64,000 nucleotides of DNA from Kitasatospora purpeofusca (GTDB lineage: Bacteria; Actinomycetota; Actinomycetes; Streptomycetales; Streptomycetaceae), in NCBI RefSeq assembly GCF_000718025.1, contig NZ_JODS01000024.1, positions 52,528-116,527 of the forward strand, read 5' to 3'. How positions within the stretch are numbered: the stretch's first letter is position 1; each line of letters begins with the position of its first letter. Both the position numbers and the translations under genes were made by a program. Below are positions 51,001 to 58,755 of this stretch, one piece after another. Under the pieces are notes generated by a model. The model was not told the origin of the DNA and did no database searches. It was given only the letters and a program-made list of their open reading frames with translations.

Positions 51001-52509
51001 GCCGTCGTCGGCCTGCTGGAAGCGCTCCGGGACGAGGATGCGTTCGAGGTGCTGTGCCGGGCGGCGGCCGAGCGGCCCGTCCGGGAGGTGGCCGAGGTGC
51101 TGCGCAACTTCCCGCTGGAGCGGTTCAGGAGGGGGTTGGCGGTCGAGCGGTTCGTGGAGCACGTCGCGCGGACGACGGCGCCGGACCGGGGTGCGGAGCT
51201 GCTGGTGGAGCTGCTGGCCGGACGGCAGGGTGTCCTCGCCGGGGCGGTGCTGCGGGCCGCGCACTGGACCGGGTCCGAGGAGGAGCTCGGCCGGCTGTTC
51301 GCGGCGCTGGACGCGCGGGGCGAGGAGGTGCGTGACCTCGCGCTGGACGCGCTGGCCCCGGAACTGTCGCCCGAGCAGACCGATGGCATCCTCGCCCACC
51401 TGCACCGGCACGGCGCCGAGCAGGCCGGGCTGCCGGTGCTCCGGGTGTACGCGCGGACGGTCGACATCCCAACGCTCTTCACCAAGTTGAACGAGCGCGG
51501 CTGGTTCCGGTACGCGGCTGCCCTGGTCGACGAGGCCCCGGCGAACGCGTCGGTGGTGTCCTGGTACCGGCTGCTGGCCCGGGCGGTCCCTGGCCTGGAC
51601 CGCCCGGGCCTGTTGTGGGCGGTCGGCGCGGACGGCCCGGTCGGGGAACTCGCCGGACTCGCTGCCCGGCGAGGGGAGGGCAGGGCGGCCCTGGCGGCCG
51701 CGGTCCTCTACCGGGAACCCTGGGAGGTCGTCGGCCTGCTGGCCGGGACGCCGGGCCTGTCGTCAGCGCCACCGCCGGTGCGGCCCGGCCGGGGGCCGCA
51801 GCTCGCCCCGGCGACCGGGACCCGGGGGGCGGATCAGCGGACCGAGCTGTGGCGGATCCTCGCGGCCGTTCGTCCCACAGCGGAACTCGTGCTGATCCTC
51901 CGGGGCCTGCTGGAGGGCGGGCGGCTCCCGGACGCGGAGGGGATCGTCGACCACGTCCTCGCCGACGAGCCCCCGCAGCGGGTCGCGGAGTTGCTGGAGG
52001 CCCCGGTGCCGGTCGACGGATCGAGGGACCGGAGCCTCGTCGACGGGTCGAACGAGATGGTGGAGCTGCTGGTCCGGCGGGTGCTCGCGGGCGATGCGGT
52101 GGCCAGGGTGATCGGGCGCCTGCTGCCGATCGGTCGGCCCCGGAGCGTCGAGGTACTGGTCGCCGCGCTCTCCTCCCGCGACAGGACCGGAGAGGAGATC
52201 GCTCGGGCGGTGGCGAGTCTGGTCGAGGCGGAAATGCCGCCGGAGATCAGCCTCCGGATGGCGGTGGACCTCTGCCGCCACCGGCGCTCGGAGCAGATCG
52301 CCGACTTCCTCCAGTACCTGGACCTGACGGGCCACGAAGCGGTGCTCCGGGAGGCGATCGAAACGGTCGTCTCGGTCCGCCCGGGTGTCGTGGGCGAGGT
52401 CCGGTGGTGGCTGGACCAGCGGGGTGCCCGGAGCCTGTCGGCCCAGCTGTCGAGGCGGGCGGAGCGGCCCGGCCGACGGCCGTGGATGCCGGACGTCCAG
52501 GGGCCCTGA
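48007..52509 (+). CDS. Giant caspase-like (C14) peptidase with long helical-repeat region
   Basis: 1,500 residues; a short GCGGGACCGG leader precedes the ATG. Residues 1-235 are a caspase/metacaspase-like domain: A-L-L-I-G-A-S-D-Y, F-V-P-R-D-L-E-R-L, catalytic His81 in C-L-S-G-H-G, and Cys131 in L-F-L-I-D-A-C-R-E-G. Residues ~255-780 and ~865-1490 are almost all Leu/Ala/Arg/Glu helices with a loosely repeated pattern (x-L-L-x-x-L-R-x-x-x), two solenoid-like blocks joined by a Pro/Ala/Glu linker (~782-862). No NACHT, NB-ARC, WD40 or TPR motif and no Walker A is visible. Family knowledge suggests a protease that kills or cleaves partner proteins once the repeats sense a trigger. Signal peptide and membrane segments are absent, so it is cytosolic. 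Confidence 0.85.
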   Translation: MGGFAALLIGASDYARVGFTPLPFVPRDLERLDAALRARGFRVERPGAGERISWNFVNGEVSRFLEKARRGETLLICLSGHGLHAQGVDYLIPEDLHRYRKPLWSGCVAIDWRSEVENTRAAQVLFLIDACREGVGGDTMAGAVGWASGRAMTVKSLRIAHLYACSPGGYAHFVAARSGSFSLFSRAVLDELLAHDGPLTLEQLSEAVQCRIEALHAEHGKPGSAQEVRVLTDTDQGEFVVAGPLLELAPVPVEDESPTPQQPSVAPDVNELLGRAVHQYQTSGRTELLEEYAALGPTDELLAHTSWLDATAVSAMWDAVARRRPVASLSELIGALCEAGRGGVGHRLLEVAAVRAAPEPPVLLTGLAALAAPDGDAGLSEETVDALRSTLLRALAALPADAWAACVVELHRAGLAAEAARVSDGSRPVEDLPPLLAALEAEELPAEVRRLVRATVARLGSRSVDGFLVVLSLAGAVEARAAALAAVAEWPAEAVAGWLRSTRGRGGLERDATAVLRTLVAQHRDVRGVLRLLREAGMSRYLDVFHEECARQEPRDLHRLLRGLSGGDVHEGARPDDDAVAVVRLAAGLMVPKEVGELTVLLCGHGPDNLLAPFLEVLCGASPERVAHILVRVRELPGVGRSDRDPVAAAVSVLGRRYPAEQVGPLFAELEQRRLSAVAPLLQDTLIRNRSAVELLTVLARMPSAARDALLRRILALRREPGRLADLLDASDEERFGELGREVARVVVSECRAAELNALRAEFRSGNRGVGAGERLLLDELSSVRGAPAAAPAPDLVPVPLLESTPASEPREPVGPAGAEAPAVLAPLATVNGSTPSEPGPAVSAGRPPVDPAADRGTLLGVAWRGSPGEVAELIVAVDARGPGGAAVDVDDLLRAFLDAGLVERSGVLVEALRSEHRGSRPGDRLVEALRAHAARLFAAARAIGSEPGTHYLLDAFLGGPQLRSEEFRALIGELGRTGGGREAGLLLDRLGRSQPPPAVVGLLEALRDEDAFEVLCRAAAERPVREVAEVLRNFPLERFRRGLAVERFVEHVARTTAPDRGAELLVELLAGRQGVLAGAVLRAAHWTGSEEELGRLFAALDARGEEVRDLALDALAPELSPEQTDGILAHLHRHGAEQAGLPVLRVYARTVDIPTLFTKLNERGWFRYAAALVDEAPANASVVSWYRLLARAVPGLDRPGLLWAVGADGPVGELAGLAARRGEGRAALAAAVLYREPWEVVGLLAGTPGLSSAPPPVRPGRGPQLAPATGTRGADQRTELWRILAAVRPTAELVLILRGLLEGGRLPDAEGIVDHVLADEPPQRVAELLEAPVPVDGSRDRSLVDGSNEMVELLVRRVLAGDAVARVIGRLLPIGRPRSVEVLVAALSSRDRTGEEIARAVASLVEAEMPPEISLRMAVDLCRHRRSEQIADFLQYLDLTGHEAVLREAIETVVSVRPGVVGEVRWWLDQRGARSLSAQLSRRAERPGRRPWMPDVQGP

Positions 52510-52607
52510 GGCGGGCGGCGTTCGGCGGAGTTCGGCGCCGGAGGCGTGCCGGGCCGGCCCCCACGACCGGCCCGACACCCCCGCCGCCGCTCCCCGCGCC
52601 GAACGGA

Positions 52608-52817
52608 TCAGCCGTTCTCGGACGCCGTGTCGGCGTCGGCCGCAGCGGCGGCGCTCTCGGCGGCGTCCAGCTTCTGCTGGAGGTCCGCGGGCGGTGCGCT
52701 GTCGGCCGCGCCGGGGGAGGCCGGTCCGTGGGTGACCACGGGGCCGCAGCCGGTGAGCAGCGCCGCTCCGGCCAGGAGGACGGCGGCGAGCGCCGCCGCG
52801 GCGGGGCGGCGGGTCAC
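52608..52817 (-). CDS. Very small lipoprotein
   Basis: 69 residues; the GTG at 52817 overlaps the upstream TGA (GTGA). The signal V-T-R-R-P-A-A-A-A-L-A-A-V-L-L-A-G ends in lipobox L-L-T-G-C (Cys 24). The ~45-residue mature part has an amphipathic Ala/Asp/Glu helix (LQQKLDAAESAAAAADADTA). It probably works with the secreted protein encoded directly upstream. Function unknown. Confidence 0.68.
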   Translation of the reverse strand: MTRRPAAAALAAVLLAGAALLTGCGPVVTHGPASPGAADSAPPADLQQKLDAAESAAAAADADTASENG

Positions 52818-53278
52818 TTGCCGGTGCCCTGGCCGGCGCCCTGGCTGTGGGCGGCGCACCAGGTCGCCACGGACTTGAGGTCGTCCTGCCGCGACTTCAG
52901 GGTGCCGACCAGCGCCTTGCGGGTGGTCAGCCGGCCGTTGAGATAGGTCTCCACCTCGGTGTGACCGGCGGTCTTGGCGTTCGCGACCCGCTGCTCCAGC
53001 CGGGCGACGGAGCCCGCCACGGTGGCGTCCCCGTTGAGCCGGTTCAGCGCCTTGGTGAGATGCCCCTCGGTGCTGGGCAGGCGCTTGCAGATGCTCTTGG
53101 CCCCGTCACCGGTCGGCGTCGGCAGGGCGGTCGGCGCGGTGGCGGCGGCCGGGCCGGAGCTCGGGGCGGCCGGAGCCGCCTGGGCGGCGGGCGCGGCGGC
53201 GAGCAGCGCGCCGGTCAGGGCGAGGGCTCCGAGCGCGGCGGTCCGGCGACCGGAGGGAAGGCGGTTGACTGCGGGCAT
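52814..53278 (-). CDS. Secreted helical protein downstream of a two-component system
   Basis: 154 residues. A signal peptide (S-G-R-R-T-A-A-L-G-A-L-A-L-T-G to A-A-Q-A-A) is followed by a Pro/Ala/Thr linker and a ~90-residue helical domain with Cys in K-S-I-C-K-R-L and T-W-C-A-A-H, SVARLEQRVANAKTAG and T-T-R-K-A-L-V-G-T-L. It overlaps the lipoprotein gene and lies ~110 bases after the histidine kinase stop, so all four may form one unit in which the exported proteins are outputs or ligands of the sensor. Family not recognised. Confidence 0.7.
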   Translation of the reverse strand: MPAVNRLPSGRRTAALGALALTGALLAAAPAAQAAPAAPSSGPAAATAPTALPTPTGDGAKSICKRLPSTEGHLTKALNRLNGDATVAGSVARLEQRVANAKTAGHTEVETYLNGRLTTRKALVGTLKSRQDDLKSVATWCAAHSQGAGQGTGK

Positions 53279-53391
53279 GTGACGTCCTCTCCTCGACCCG
53301 GACGGCCCGGGTGCGGTGCGGTCGAGTCAGGACGGTAGGACGCCTTCTTGTGGAATCCCTGTGGAACGGTCGGTCCGGTGCCCGGAGAGGT

Positions 53392-54942
53392 TCAGCGCCC
53401 CGGACCGGTGAGCCAGTCCCGGCGGGCCGGGAGTTCGAGCGTCGGCGCGTCCGGACGGGGGAGCGGGAGGGTCACCTCGGCCCGACAGCCGGTGCCGTCG
53501 GGCGGCGCGGTGAGGGCGACGGTGCCCCCGTGCAGCGCGGCCTGCTGGGCGACCAGGGTGAGTCCGAGGCCCGAACCGGGGCTGTCCCGGCGGCGGTGGA
53601 AGCGCTGGAACACCGCCGCCCGGTCCTCCGGCGGGACCCCGGGGCCGCTGTCGTCCACGGTGAGCCTGGCCTGTGAGCCCTCGGCGGCGAGCCGGACGGT
53701 GACGCGGGCCGGGGCGCCGTCGGAGCGGCCGTGCACGGCGGCGTTGCCGAGGAGGTTGGCGAGCATGATCCGCAGTCCGGACTCCCAGCCGAACACCCGC
53801 AGTTCGGCGGGGGCGTGCACGGCGAACACGGTGCCGGGGTGGCGGCGGCGGGCCTCCTCGGCCGCCGCGTCGACGAGTTCGGCGAGGTCGACCGGCTGGA
53901 ACGCGTCCAACTGGACCAGGTCGCCCCGGGCCAGGGTGCTGAGCGCGGTGAGCAGGTCGAGCAGCCGCGCGTGGTCCTGCCGCAGCTCCGCCACGACCTC
54001 GTCCCGGTCGGCGGCGGGCAGGTCCGGATGGGCGGCCAGGACGTCGAGATTGGTGCGCAGGCTCATCAGCGGGGTGCGCAGCTCGTGCGAGGCGTCGGCG
54101 GAGAACGCCCGGGCGGTGTCCAGCGCCTGGGCCGTCCGGCGGGCCTGCTCGTCGTAGCGGGTGAGGAGCAGCGCGAGGGCGGAGGACAGCTCGTCGACCT
54201 CGGTGGTTCCGGTCCGCTCGGGCAGGAACCCGTGACCGCCGGGCGAGCCGGGCGAGCCGGGCGAGCCGGGAAGGCCGGGGGATGCAGGAGCGCCGGGTGC
54301 CGCGGCCGGGTCCAGCCCGGCGGCGCGGCGGCTGAGCCGGCGCAGCGGGGCGGTGGCCCGTTCGGCGAGCGCGAAGCCGAGCAGCGCGGCGACCGGGGCC
54401 GACACCAGGGCGACGAGCAGGACGCGCCGCCGCACCGCTGCCGCCTGCCGGTCCGCCGGACCGGTGGGGGCGATCACCTGCAGCAGGCCGGAGCCGGCCG
54501 CGCCGCCACCGCCCTTGCCGTTCCCATTGCCGTTCCCGTTCCCGCCGACCGCCCTGGTGAGGACCCGCCAGGAGCTGCCGCGGTCCCGGACCGTGACCGG
54601 CCCGCCGCCCGGCTCGCTCGGAAGGGCACCCGGCCCGTCCGGCTGCGGGCCGACGGACAGCAGGACGCCGCCGTCCGTGCCGGTCACCCGCACCCCCAGG
54701 TCCAGGGCGTCGTCCACCACCTTGCGCTGCTGGTTCTGCTCCACCTTGGGCCGGCCCTTGCTGTCGGCGGCCACCAGTGCCCGGACGCTCGGCAGCAGTG
54801 CGGCCGTGCGCTCGGCGAGCCGGGCGTCCTGCTGGTGCCGCAGGTCCCGGCCGACCAGCGGGAGCAGCAGCAGGCCCGCGAGCACCACCAGCAGCGGCAC
54901 CAGGGCCGCCGCCCAGAGCGCGATCCGGGTGGAGAGCCTCAT
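53392..54942 (-). CDS. Two-component sensor histidine kinase
   Basis: 516 residues; the ATG overlaps the response regulator stop (ATGA). Two membrane segments (~8-30 and ~174-193) flank an extracytoplasmic sensor of ~140 residues that includes an N-G repeat (about 134-142). A HAMP-like linker with P-G-S repeats (221-235) follows. The HisKA box is S-A-D-A-S-H-E-L-R-T-P-L with His286, and the HATPase region has N-L-L-G-N-A-A-V-H (N box), D-D-S-G-P-G-V (G1) and G-S-G-L-G-L-T (G2). It resembles CseC/TcrY-type kinases. The signal is unknown, probably envelope-related. Confidence 0.92.
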   Translation of the reverse strand: MRLSTRIALWAAALVPLLVVLAGLLLLPLVGRDLRHQQDARLAERTAALLPSVRALVAADSKGRPKVEQNQQRKVVDDALDLGVRVTGTDGGVLLSVGPQPDGPGALPSEPGGGPVTVRDRGSSWRVLTRAVGGNGNGNGNGKGGGGAAGSGLLQVIAPTGPADRQAAAVRRRVLLVALVSAPVAALLGFALAERATAPLRRLSRRAAGLDPAAAPGAPASPGLPGSPGSPGSPGGHGFLPERTGTTEVDELSSALALLLTRYDEQARRTAQALDTARAFSADASHELRTPLMSLRTNLDVLAAHPDLPAADRDEVVAELRQDHARLLDLLTALSTLARGDLVQLDAFQPVDLAELVDAAAEEARRRHPGTVFAVHAPAELRVFGWESGLRIMLANLLGNAAVHGRSDGAPARVTVRLAAEGSQARLTVDDSGPGVPPEDRAAVFQRFHRRRDSPGSGLGLTLVAQQAALHGGTVALTAPPDGTGCRAEVTLPLPRPDAPTLELPARRDWLTGPGR

Positions 54943-55709
54943 CGCGGGGCCTGCCGCGAGCCGTCGGGTGTGCGCAGTACGAAGCCGACGCCCCGGACGG
55001 TGTGGATCAGCCGTGGCCGCCCGCCGGCCTCGGTCTTGCGGCGCAGGTAGCTGACGAAGGTGTCGACGGCGTCGCTGCGCACCTCGGCGTCGTAGCCCCA
55101 GACGCGTTCCAGCAGCAGTTCGCGCGAGAGCACCAGGCCGGCGTTCCGGGCCAGGTGCGCGAGCAGTTCGAACTCCCTGCGGGTGAGGGTGAGTTCCTCG
55201 CCGTCCAGGTGGGCCCGGCGGGTGCCGGGGTCGAGGCTGAGCGGTCCGGCCAGGACCCGGTCGTCCGGCTGCGGCGGTCGGCGGCGGAGCAGGGCCCGCA
55301 GCCGCAGGACGAGTTCCTCCAGGGCGAACGGCTTGACCAGGTAGTCGTCGGCGCCCGCCTGGAGCCCGGCGACCCGGTCGGCGGCCTCGTCGAGGGCGGA
55401 CAGCATCAGCACCGGGAGGTCGTCGCCCCGGGCGCGCAGCCGGCGGCAGACCTCGACTCCGTCGAGGCCGGGCATCGACACATCGAGCACCAGCACGTCC
55501 GGCAGCTCGGTGGTCATCCGGGACAGCGCCGCCCCGCCGTCCTCGGCGAGGGCCACCGAGAAGCCGCTCAGCCGCAGCCCGCGCTCCAGCCCGCGGCGGA
55601 TCGCCGCGTCGTCGTCGACCACCAGGACCCGCCCGCCGGTCCCCGCCCCGTCCCGGCTTCCCGTCGTGTCCCGGCTGCCCGCCGTGTCCCCGGTCCCGCT
55701 CGTCCGCAT
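54939..55709 (-). CDS. OmpR/PhoB-family response regulator
   Basis: 256 residues; GGAGG precedes the ATG. After a ~25-residue Gly/Thr/Ser-rich tail the receiver domain has V-V-D-D-D (acid pocket), phospho-acceptor Asp76 in V-L-D-V-S-M-P-G, and Y-L-V-K-P-F. The winged-helix domain has L-T-R-R-E-F-E-L-L and V-S-Y-L-R-R-K-T with T-V-R-G-V-G-F. It is translationally coupled to the kinase. Targets probably include the downstream exported proteins, and binding sites were not identified. Confidence 0.93.
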   Translation of the reverse strand: MRTSGTGDTAGSRDTTGSRDGAGTGGRVLVVDDDAAIRRGLERGLRLSGFSVALAEDGGAALSRMTTELPDVLVLDVSMPGLDGVEVCRRLRARGDDLPVLMLSALDEAADRVAGLQAGADDYLVKPFALEELVLRLRALLRRRPPQPDDRVLAGPLSLDPGTRRAHLDGEELTLTRREFELLAHLARNAGLVLSRELLLERVWGYDAEVRSDAVDTFVSYLRRKTEAGGRPRLIHTVRGVGFVLRTPDGSRQAPR

Positions 55710-55847
55710 CGGCGCCTCCTCCGTCCGGCCGCCGACCCTCTCACACCGGGGTGCCGAACGGCTTCCGGGGGTGTCCCGGCCGGGTAACGGCGGGGACCGG
55801 GGGAGCCGGGCCCGGCGGTGGCGGACGGATCTGGAAGAGTGCGGGGC

Positions 55848-56810
55848 ATGAGACTCCGCTGCGCCGTACTCGACGACTTCCAGGGCGTCGCCACCACGAT
55901 CGCCGACTGGTCCCCGGTGACCGACCGGGTCGAGGTCGTGGCGTTCCGCGAGCATCCGGCCTCGGTGGCGGAACTCGTCGCGGCGGTCGCCGATTTCGAC
56001 ATCGTGGTGACGCTGCGGGAGCGGATCGCCTTTCCGGCGGAGGTGTTCGAGCAACTGCCCCGGCTGCGGCTGCTGGTCGCCTCGGGGATGCGGAACTCGG
56101 TGATCGACCACGCGGCGGCCCGCGCCCACGGGGTCACCGTGTGCGGGACGGCCAGTTCGTCGACGCCGCCGGTGGAGCTGACCTGGGCGCTGCTGCTCGG
56201 GCTGGCCCGGGGGCTGGTCGAGGAGTGCACGGCGCTGCGGAGCGGCGGGCCGTGGCAGAGCACGGTGGGCGCGGATCTGGCGGGGCGCCGGCTGGGCCTG
56301 CTGGGCTTGGGGAAGATCGGTGCCCGGGTCGCCAGGGTGGGGCTCGCCTTCGACATGGACGTGGTGGCGTGGAGCAGCAACCTCACCGGGGAGCGGGCGG
56401 CCGAGGTGGGTGTGCGCCGGGCGGGGTCGAAGGAGGAACTGCTGCGGGAGAGCGACTTCGTCTCCGTGCACCTCGCGCTCGGCGCGCGCACCCGGGGGCT
56501 GCTGGGCGCACCCGAACTGGCGCTGATGCGGCCGGACGCGTACCTGGTCAACACCTCCCGGGCGGCGATCGTCGACCAGGAGGCGCTGCTCGCGGCGCTG
56601 GCGGCGGGGCGGATCGCGGGGGCGGCGGTGGACGTGTTCGACCAGGAGCCGCTGCCGGCGGACCACCCGATGCGGACGGCGCCCCGGCTGCTGGCCACCC
56701 CGCACCTGGGGTACGTGTCGCGGGACAACTACCGGCGCTACTACGGCGAGGCGGTGGAGGACATCGCGGCCTTCCTGGCCGGGGCGCCGGTCCGCGTCCT
56801 GGGCGACTGA
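55848..56810 (+). CDS. D-2-hydroxyacid dehydrogenase family protein
   Basis: 320 residues. The NAD domain starts L-G-L-L-G-L-G-K-I-G-A-R-V-A (GxGxxG). The catalytic Arg is in N-T-S-R-A-A-I-V, the Glu in D-V-F-D-Q-E-P-L, and the His in A-T-P-H-L-G-Y. It reduces 2-keto acids or oxidises D-2-hydroxyacids (glycerate/hydroxypyruvate or phosphoglycerate-like); the substrate is not resolved. Divergent from the response regulator gene. Tandem repeats and a hairpin follow the stop. Confidence 0.9.
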   Translation: MRLRCAVLDDFQGVATTIADWSPVTDRVEVVAFREHPASVAELVAAVADFDIVVTLRERIAFPAEVFEQLPRLRLLVASGMRNSVIDHAAARAHGVTVCGTASSSTPPVELTWALLLGLARGLVEECTALRSGGPWQSTVGADLAGRRLGLLGLGKIGARVARVGLAFDMDVVAWSSNLTGERAAEVGVRRAGSKEELLRESDFVSVHLALGARTRGLLGAPELALMRPDAYLVNTSRAAIVDQEALLAALAAGRIAGAAVDVFDQEPLPADHPMRTAPRLLATPHLGYVSRDNYRRYYGEAVEDIAAFLAGAPVRVLGD

Positions 56811-56824
56811 CGGCCGGGACGCGG

Positions 56825-56890
56825 GAGCGGCAGGCGGCCCGGACCGCAGGAGCGGCACATGGTCCGGACCGCACGAGCGGCAGGCGGCCC
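56825..56890 (+). repeat. 25-bp tandem repeat behind the hydroxyacid dehydrogenase
   Basis: Units begin GAGCGGCA at 56825, 56850 and 56875 (2.6 copies). They sit between the stop and the terminator hairpin, and the last copy runs into the stem. Confidence 0.6.
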
Positions 56891-56918
56891 GCCACCCCCG
56901 CGACGGGGGTGACGGGCC
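56886..56918. terminator. Bidirectional hairpin
   Basis: A 14-bp stem with one mismatch (56886-56899 with 56905-56918) lies between the dehydrogenase and the convergent M4 peptidase stop (56937). Confidence 0.68.
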
Positions 56919-56936
56919 GCGGTGCGGGCGCCGCGG

Positions 56937-58529
56937 TCAGGAGACCGAGACGGCGCTCCAGGCGGCCGCGACGGCCTTGTACTCGGTGCTGGTGGCGCCG
57001 TAGAGGTCCTTGGCAGCGCTCAGCGACGCGGCCCGCGCGCCCTTGTAGTTGGTGGTGGAGGTCATGTAGACCGTCAGCGCGCGGTACCAGATCTTGGCGA
57101 TCTTCTGGTTGCCGATGCCGGCGACCGTCGAACCGTTGCAGGTCGGGCTGTTGTAGCTGACGCCGTTGATGGTCTTCGCGCCGCTGCCCTCGCTGGCGAG
57201 GTAGAACCAGTGGTTGCCGACGCCCGAGGAGTTGTGCACGTCGAGCTGGCCGACCTTGCTGGTCCAGCAGTCGGCGGACCGGCCGTCCAGCGAGGGCTTG
57301 TCGAAGCGGCGCAGCCACGGCGGGGTGGACTGGTCGCTGAACAGGTAGTCGCCCTTGTCCACCGCGTTGTTGGCGTAGAACTCGACCATGGTGCCGAAGA
57401 TGTCCGAGGTGGACTCGTTGAGGCCGCCGGACTCGCCGCTGTAGCGGAGGTTGGCGGTGGCGCTGGTGACGCCGTGGGTCATCTCGTGGCCCATGGTGTC
57501 GAGGTCGACCTGCTCCGGGTCGGTGACGCCGTCGCCGTCGCCGGTCATCATGCAGAAGCAGCTGTCGGACCACTGGGCGTTGTCCCAGTTGGTGCCGACG
57601 TGCACGAAGACGGTGGCGCCCTTGCCGTCGTTCTTGATGCCGCTGCGGTTGAAGGTGTTCTTGTAGTAGTCGTACGTCCAGGCGGTGTTGGCGTGGGCGT
57701 CGACGGCCGCGGTGGCGCGGTCGGTGGAGAACTTCTTCCCGTCGCCCCAGACGTTGTCGGTGTCGGTGAAGAGGGTGCCGGAGTTCGCGTTGAGCGAGCC
57801 GGCGGCGACGTTGTGGGCGTCCTTGGTGATGTGGCCGCGCGTCGGGTCCTTCAGCGAGAAGCCGCCGGTCTGCGCGGTGGTGTCGATGGTGATGTCACCG
57901 GTGTACTCGGAGTGGCCGGTGCCGGTGGCCTGGTGCTCGGCGTCGTAGGCCTCGATCTGCTCACCGGTGTTGGCGTCGGTGACGACGATCCGGCCGGCCG
58001 GCTGGCCGTGGTCGCCGGTGCCCTCGACGGTGGTGCGCCAGGCGAGGCGCGGGGTGCCGTCGGCGGCCCAGACGACGAGCTCGGGGCTGCTGGTGGCGTT
58101 GCCGACGCCGGGGGCGGCGTCCAGCGCGCGGCTGGCGGTGAGCTGGGCGGGGACCTTGGGGACGATGGTGCGCACGGCGGCGTCGTGCGCGGCCGCGCGG
58201 GAGGAGTCCTTGAGCCGTCCGCGGGAGTCCTGGTGGACCACCAGGTCGCCGCCGACCACGGGCAGGCCGAGGTAGGTGCGGTCGAAGCGGACGTGCTGGG
58301 TGCCGTCGGCGTCCAGCACGACGTCCTTCACCACGAGGTCCTGGCCGTCGGCGAAGCCGAAGACCGACGCGTTGTGGGCGACGTTGGCCCGGGCCTGGGC
58401 GATCGCCGCGTCGCGGCCGGTGGGGGCGGCGGACGCGGTCCCGGCGGTGACGGTGGCGGCGACGAGGGCGGCGGTGGCCGCTATGGCTCCGGCCGCGAGG
58501 AAGCGGCGAGAAGAGGAGGTGGGGCTCAC
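56937..58529 (-). CDS. Secreted M4 (thermolysin-like) metallopeptidase
   Basis: 530 residues. Signal peptide to ~A35, then FTP and PepSY propeptide regions (~45-200, with T-Y-L-G-L-P-V-V-G-G and I-V-V-T-D-A-N-T-G-E). The catalytic domain has H-E-M-T-H at 348-352 and G-G-L-N-E-S at 368-373 (zinc ligand Glu372), and a late V-H-N-S-S-G-V-G-N-H with the transition-state His. The GDGDGV stretch near 330 suits calcium binding. It is an extracellular neutral protease made as a zymogen. The upstream region holds a short AT-rich patch with GATCA-AATG-TGATC (58651-58664). Confidence 0.95.
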   Translation of the reverse strand: MSPTSSSRRFLAAGAIAATAALVAATVTAGTASAAPTGRDAAIAQARANVAHNASVFGFADGQDLVVKDVVLDADGTQHVRFDRTYLGLPVVGGDLVVHQDSRGRLKDSSRAAAHDAAVRTIVPKVPAQLTASRALDAAPGVGNATSSPELVVWAADGTPRLAWRTTVEGTGDHGQPAGRIVVTDANTGEQIEAYDAEHQATGTGHSEYTGDITIDTTAQTGGFSLKDPTRGHITKDAHNVAAGSLNANSGTLFTDTDNVWGDGKKFSTDRATAAVDAHANTAWTYDYYKNTFNRSGIKNDGKGATVFVHVGTNWDNAQWSDSCFCMMTGDGDGVTDPEQVDLDTMGHEMTHGVTSATANLRYSGESGGLNESTSDIFGTMVEFYANNAVDKGDYLFSDQSTPPWLRRFDKPSLDGRSADCWTSKVGQLDVHNSSGVGNHWFYLASEGSGAKTINGVSYNSPTCNGSTVAGIGNQKIAKIWYRALTVYMTSTTNYKGARAASLSAAKDLYGATSTEYKAVAAAWSAVSVS

Positions 58530-58650
58530 TCTGACTCCAGTCGGGGGATGCTGCGCGATGCAGGGATGAGAGCTGCGACCGAGATTGACGGTGCGCAGTC
58601 ATCCACGGCTAGAGCGAACGTCAGAACTTTGCCAATTCGTGTCCTGTACT

Positions 58651-58664
58651 GATCAAATGTGATC
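58651..58664. promoter_or_regulatory. Short palindrome in the shared promoter region
   Basis: GATCA and TGATC arms with a 4-base spacer lie in an AT-rich patch between the divergent M4 peptidase and ATP-grasp genes. It could be an operator; the regulator is unknown. Confidence 0.3.
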
Positions 58665-58755
58665 GTTTTCGACTTGTCTGTTCACGCTTGCGCCGAGCCC
58701 GTCGCCCGCGGGCGCCCGTCCGCACCCGTCGGCACCCGTGCCGTACGCTCGCGGG

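Noticed and set aside
47551..51411. 1,286-residue open frame on the minus strand
   Set aside because: It lies antisense to the caspase gene, is Arg/Pro/Gln-rich with no recognisable domain, and its codon positions show the bias of a shadow frame in GC-rich DNA.
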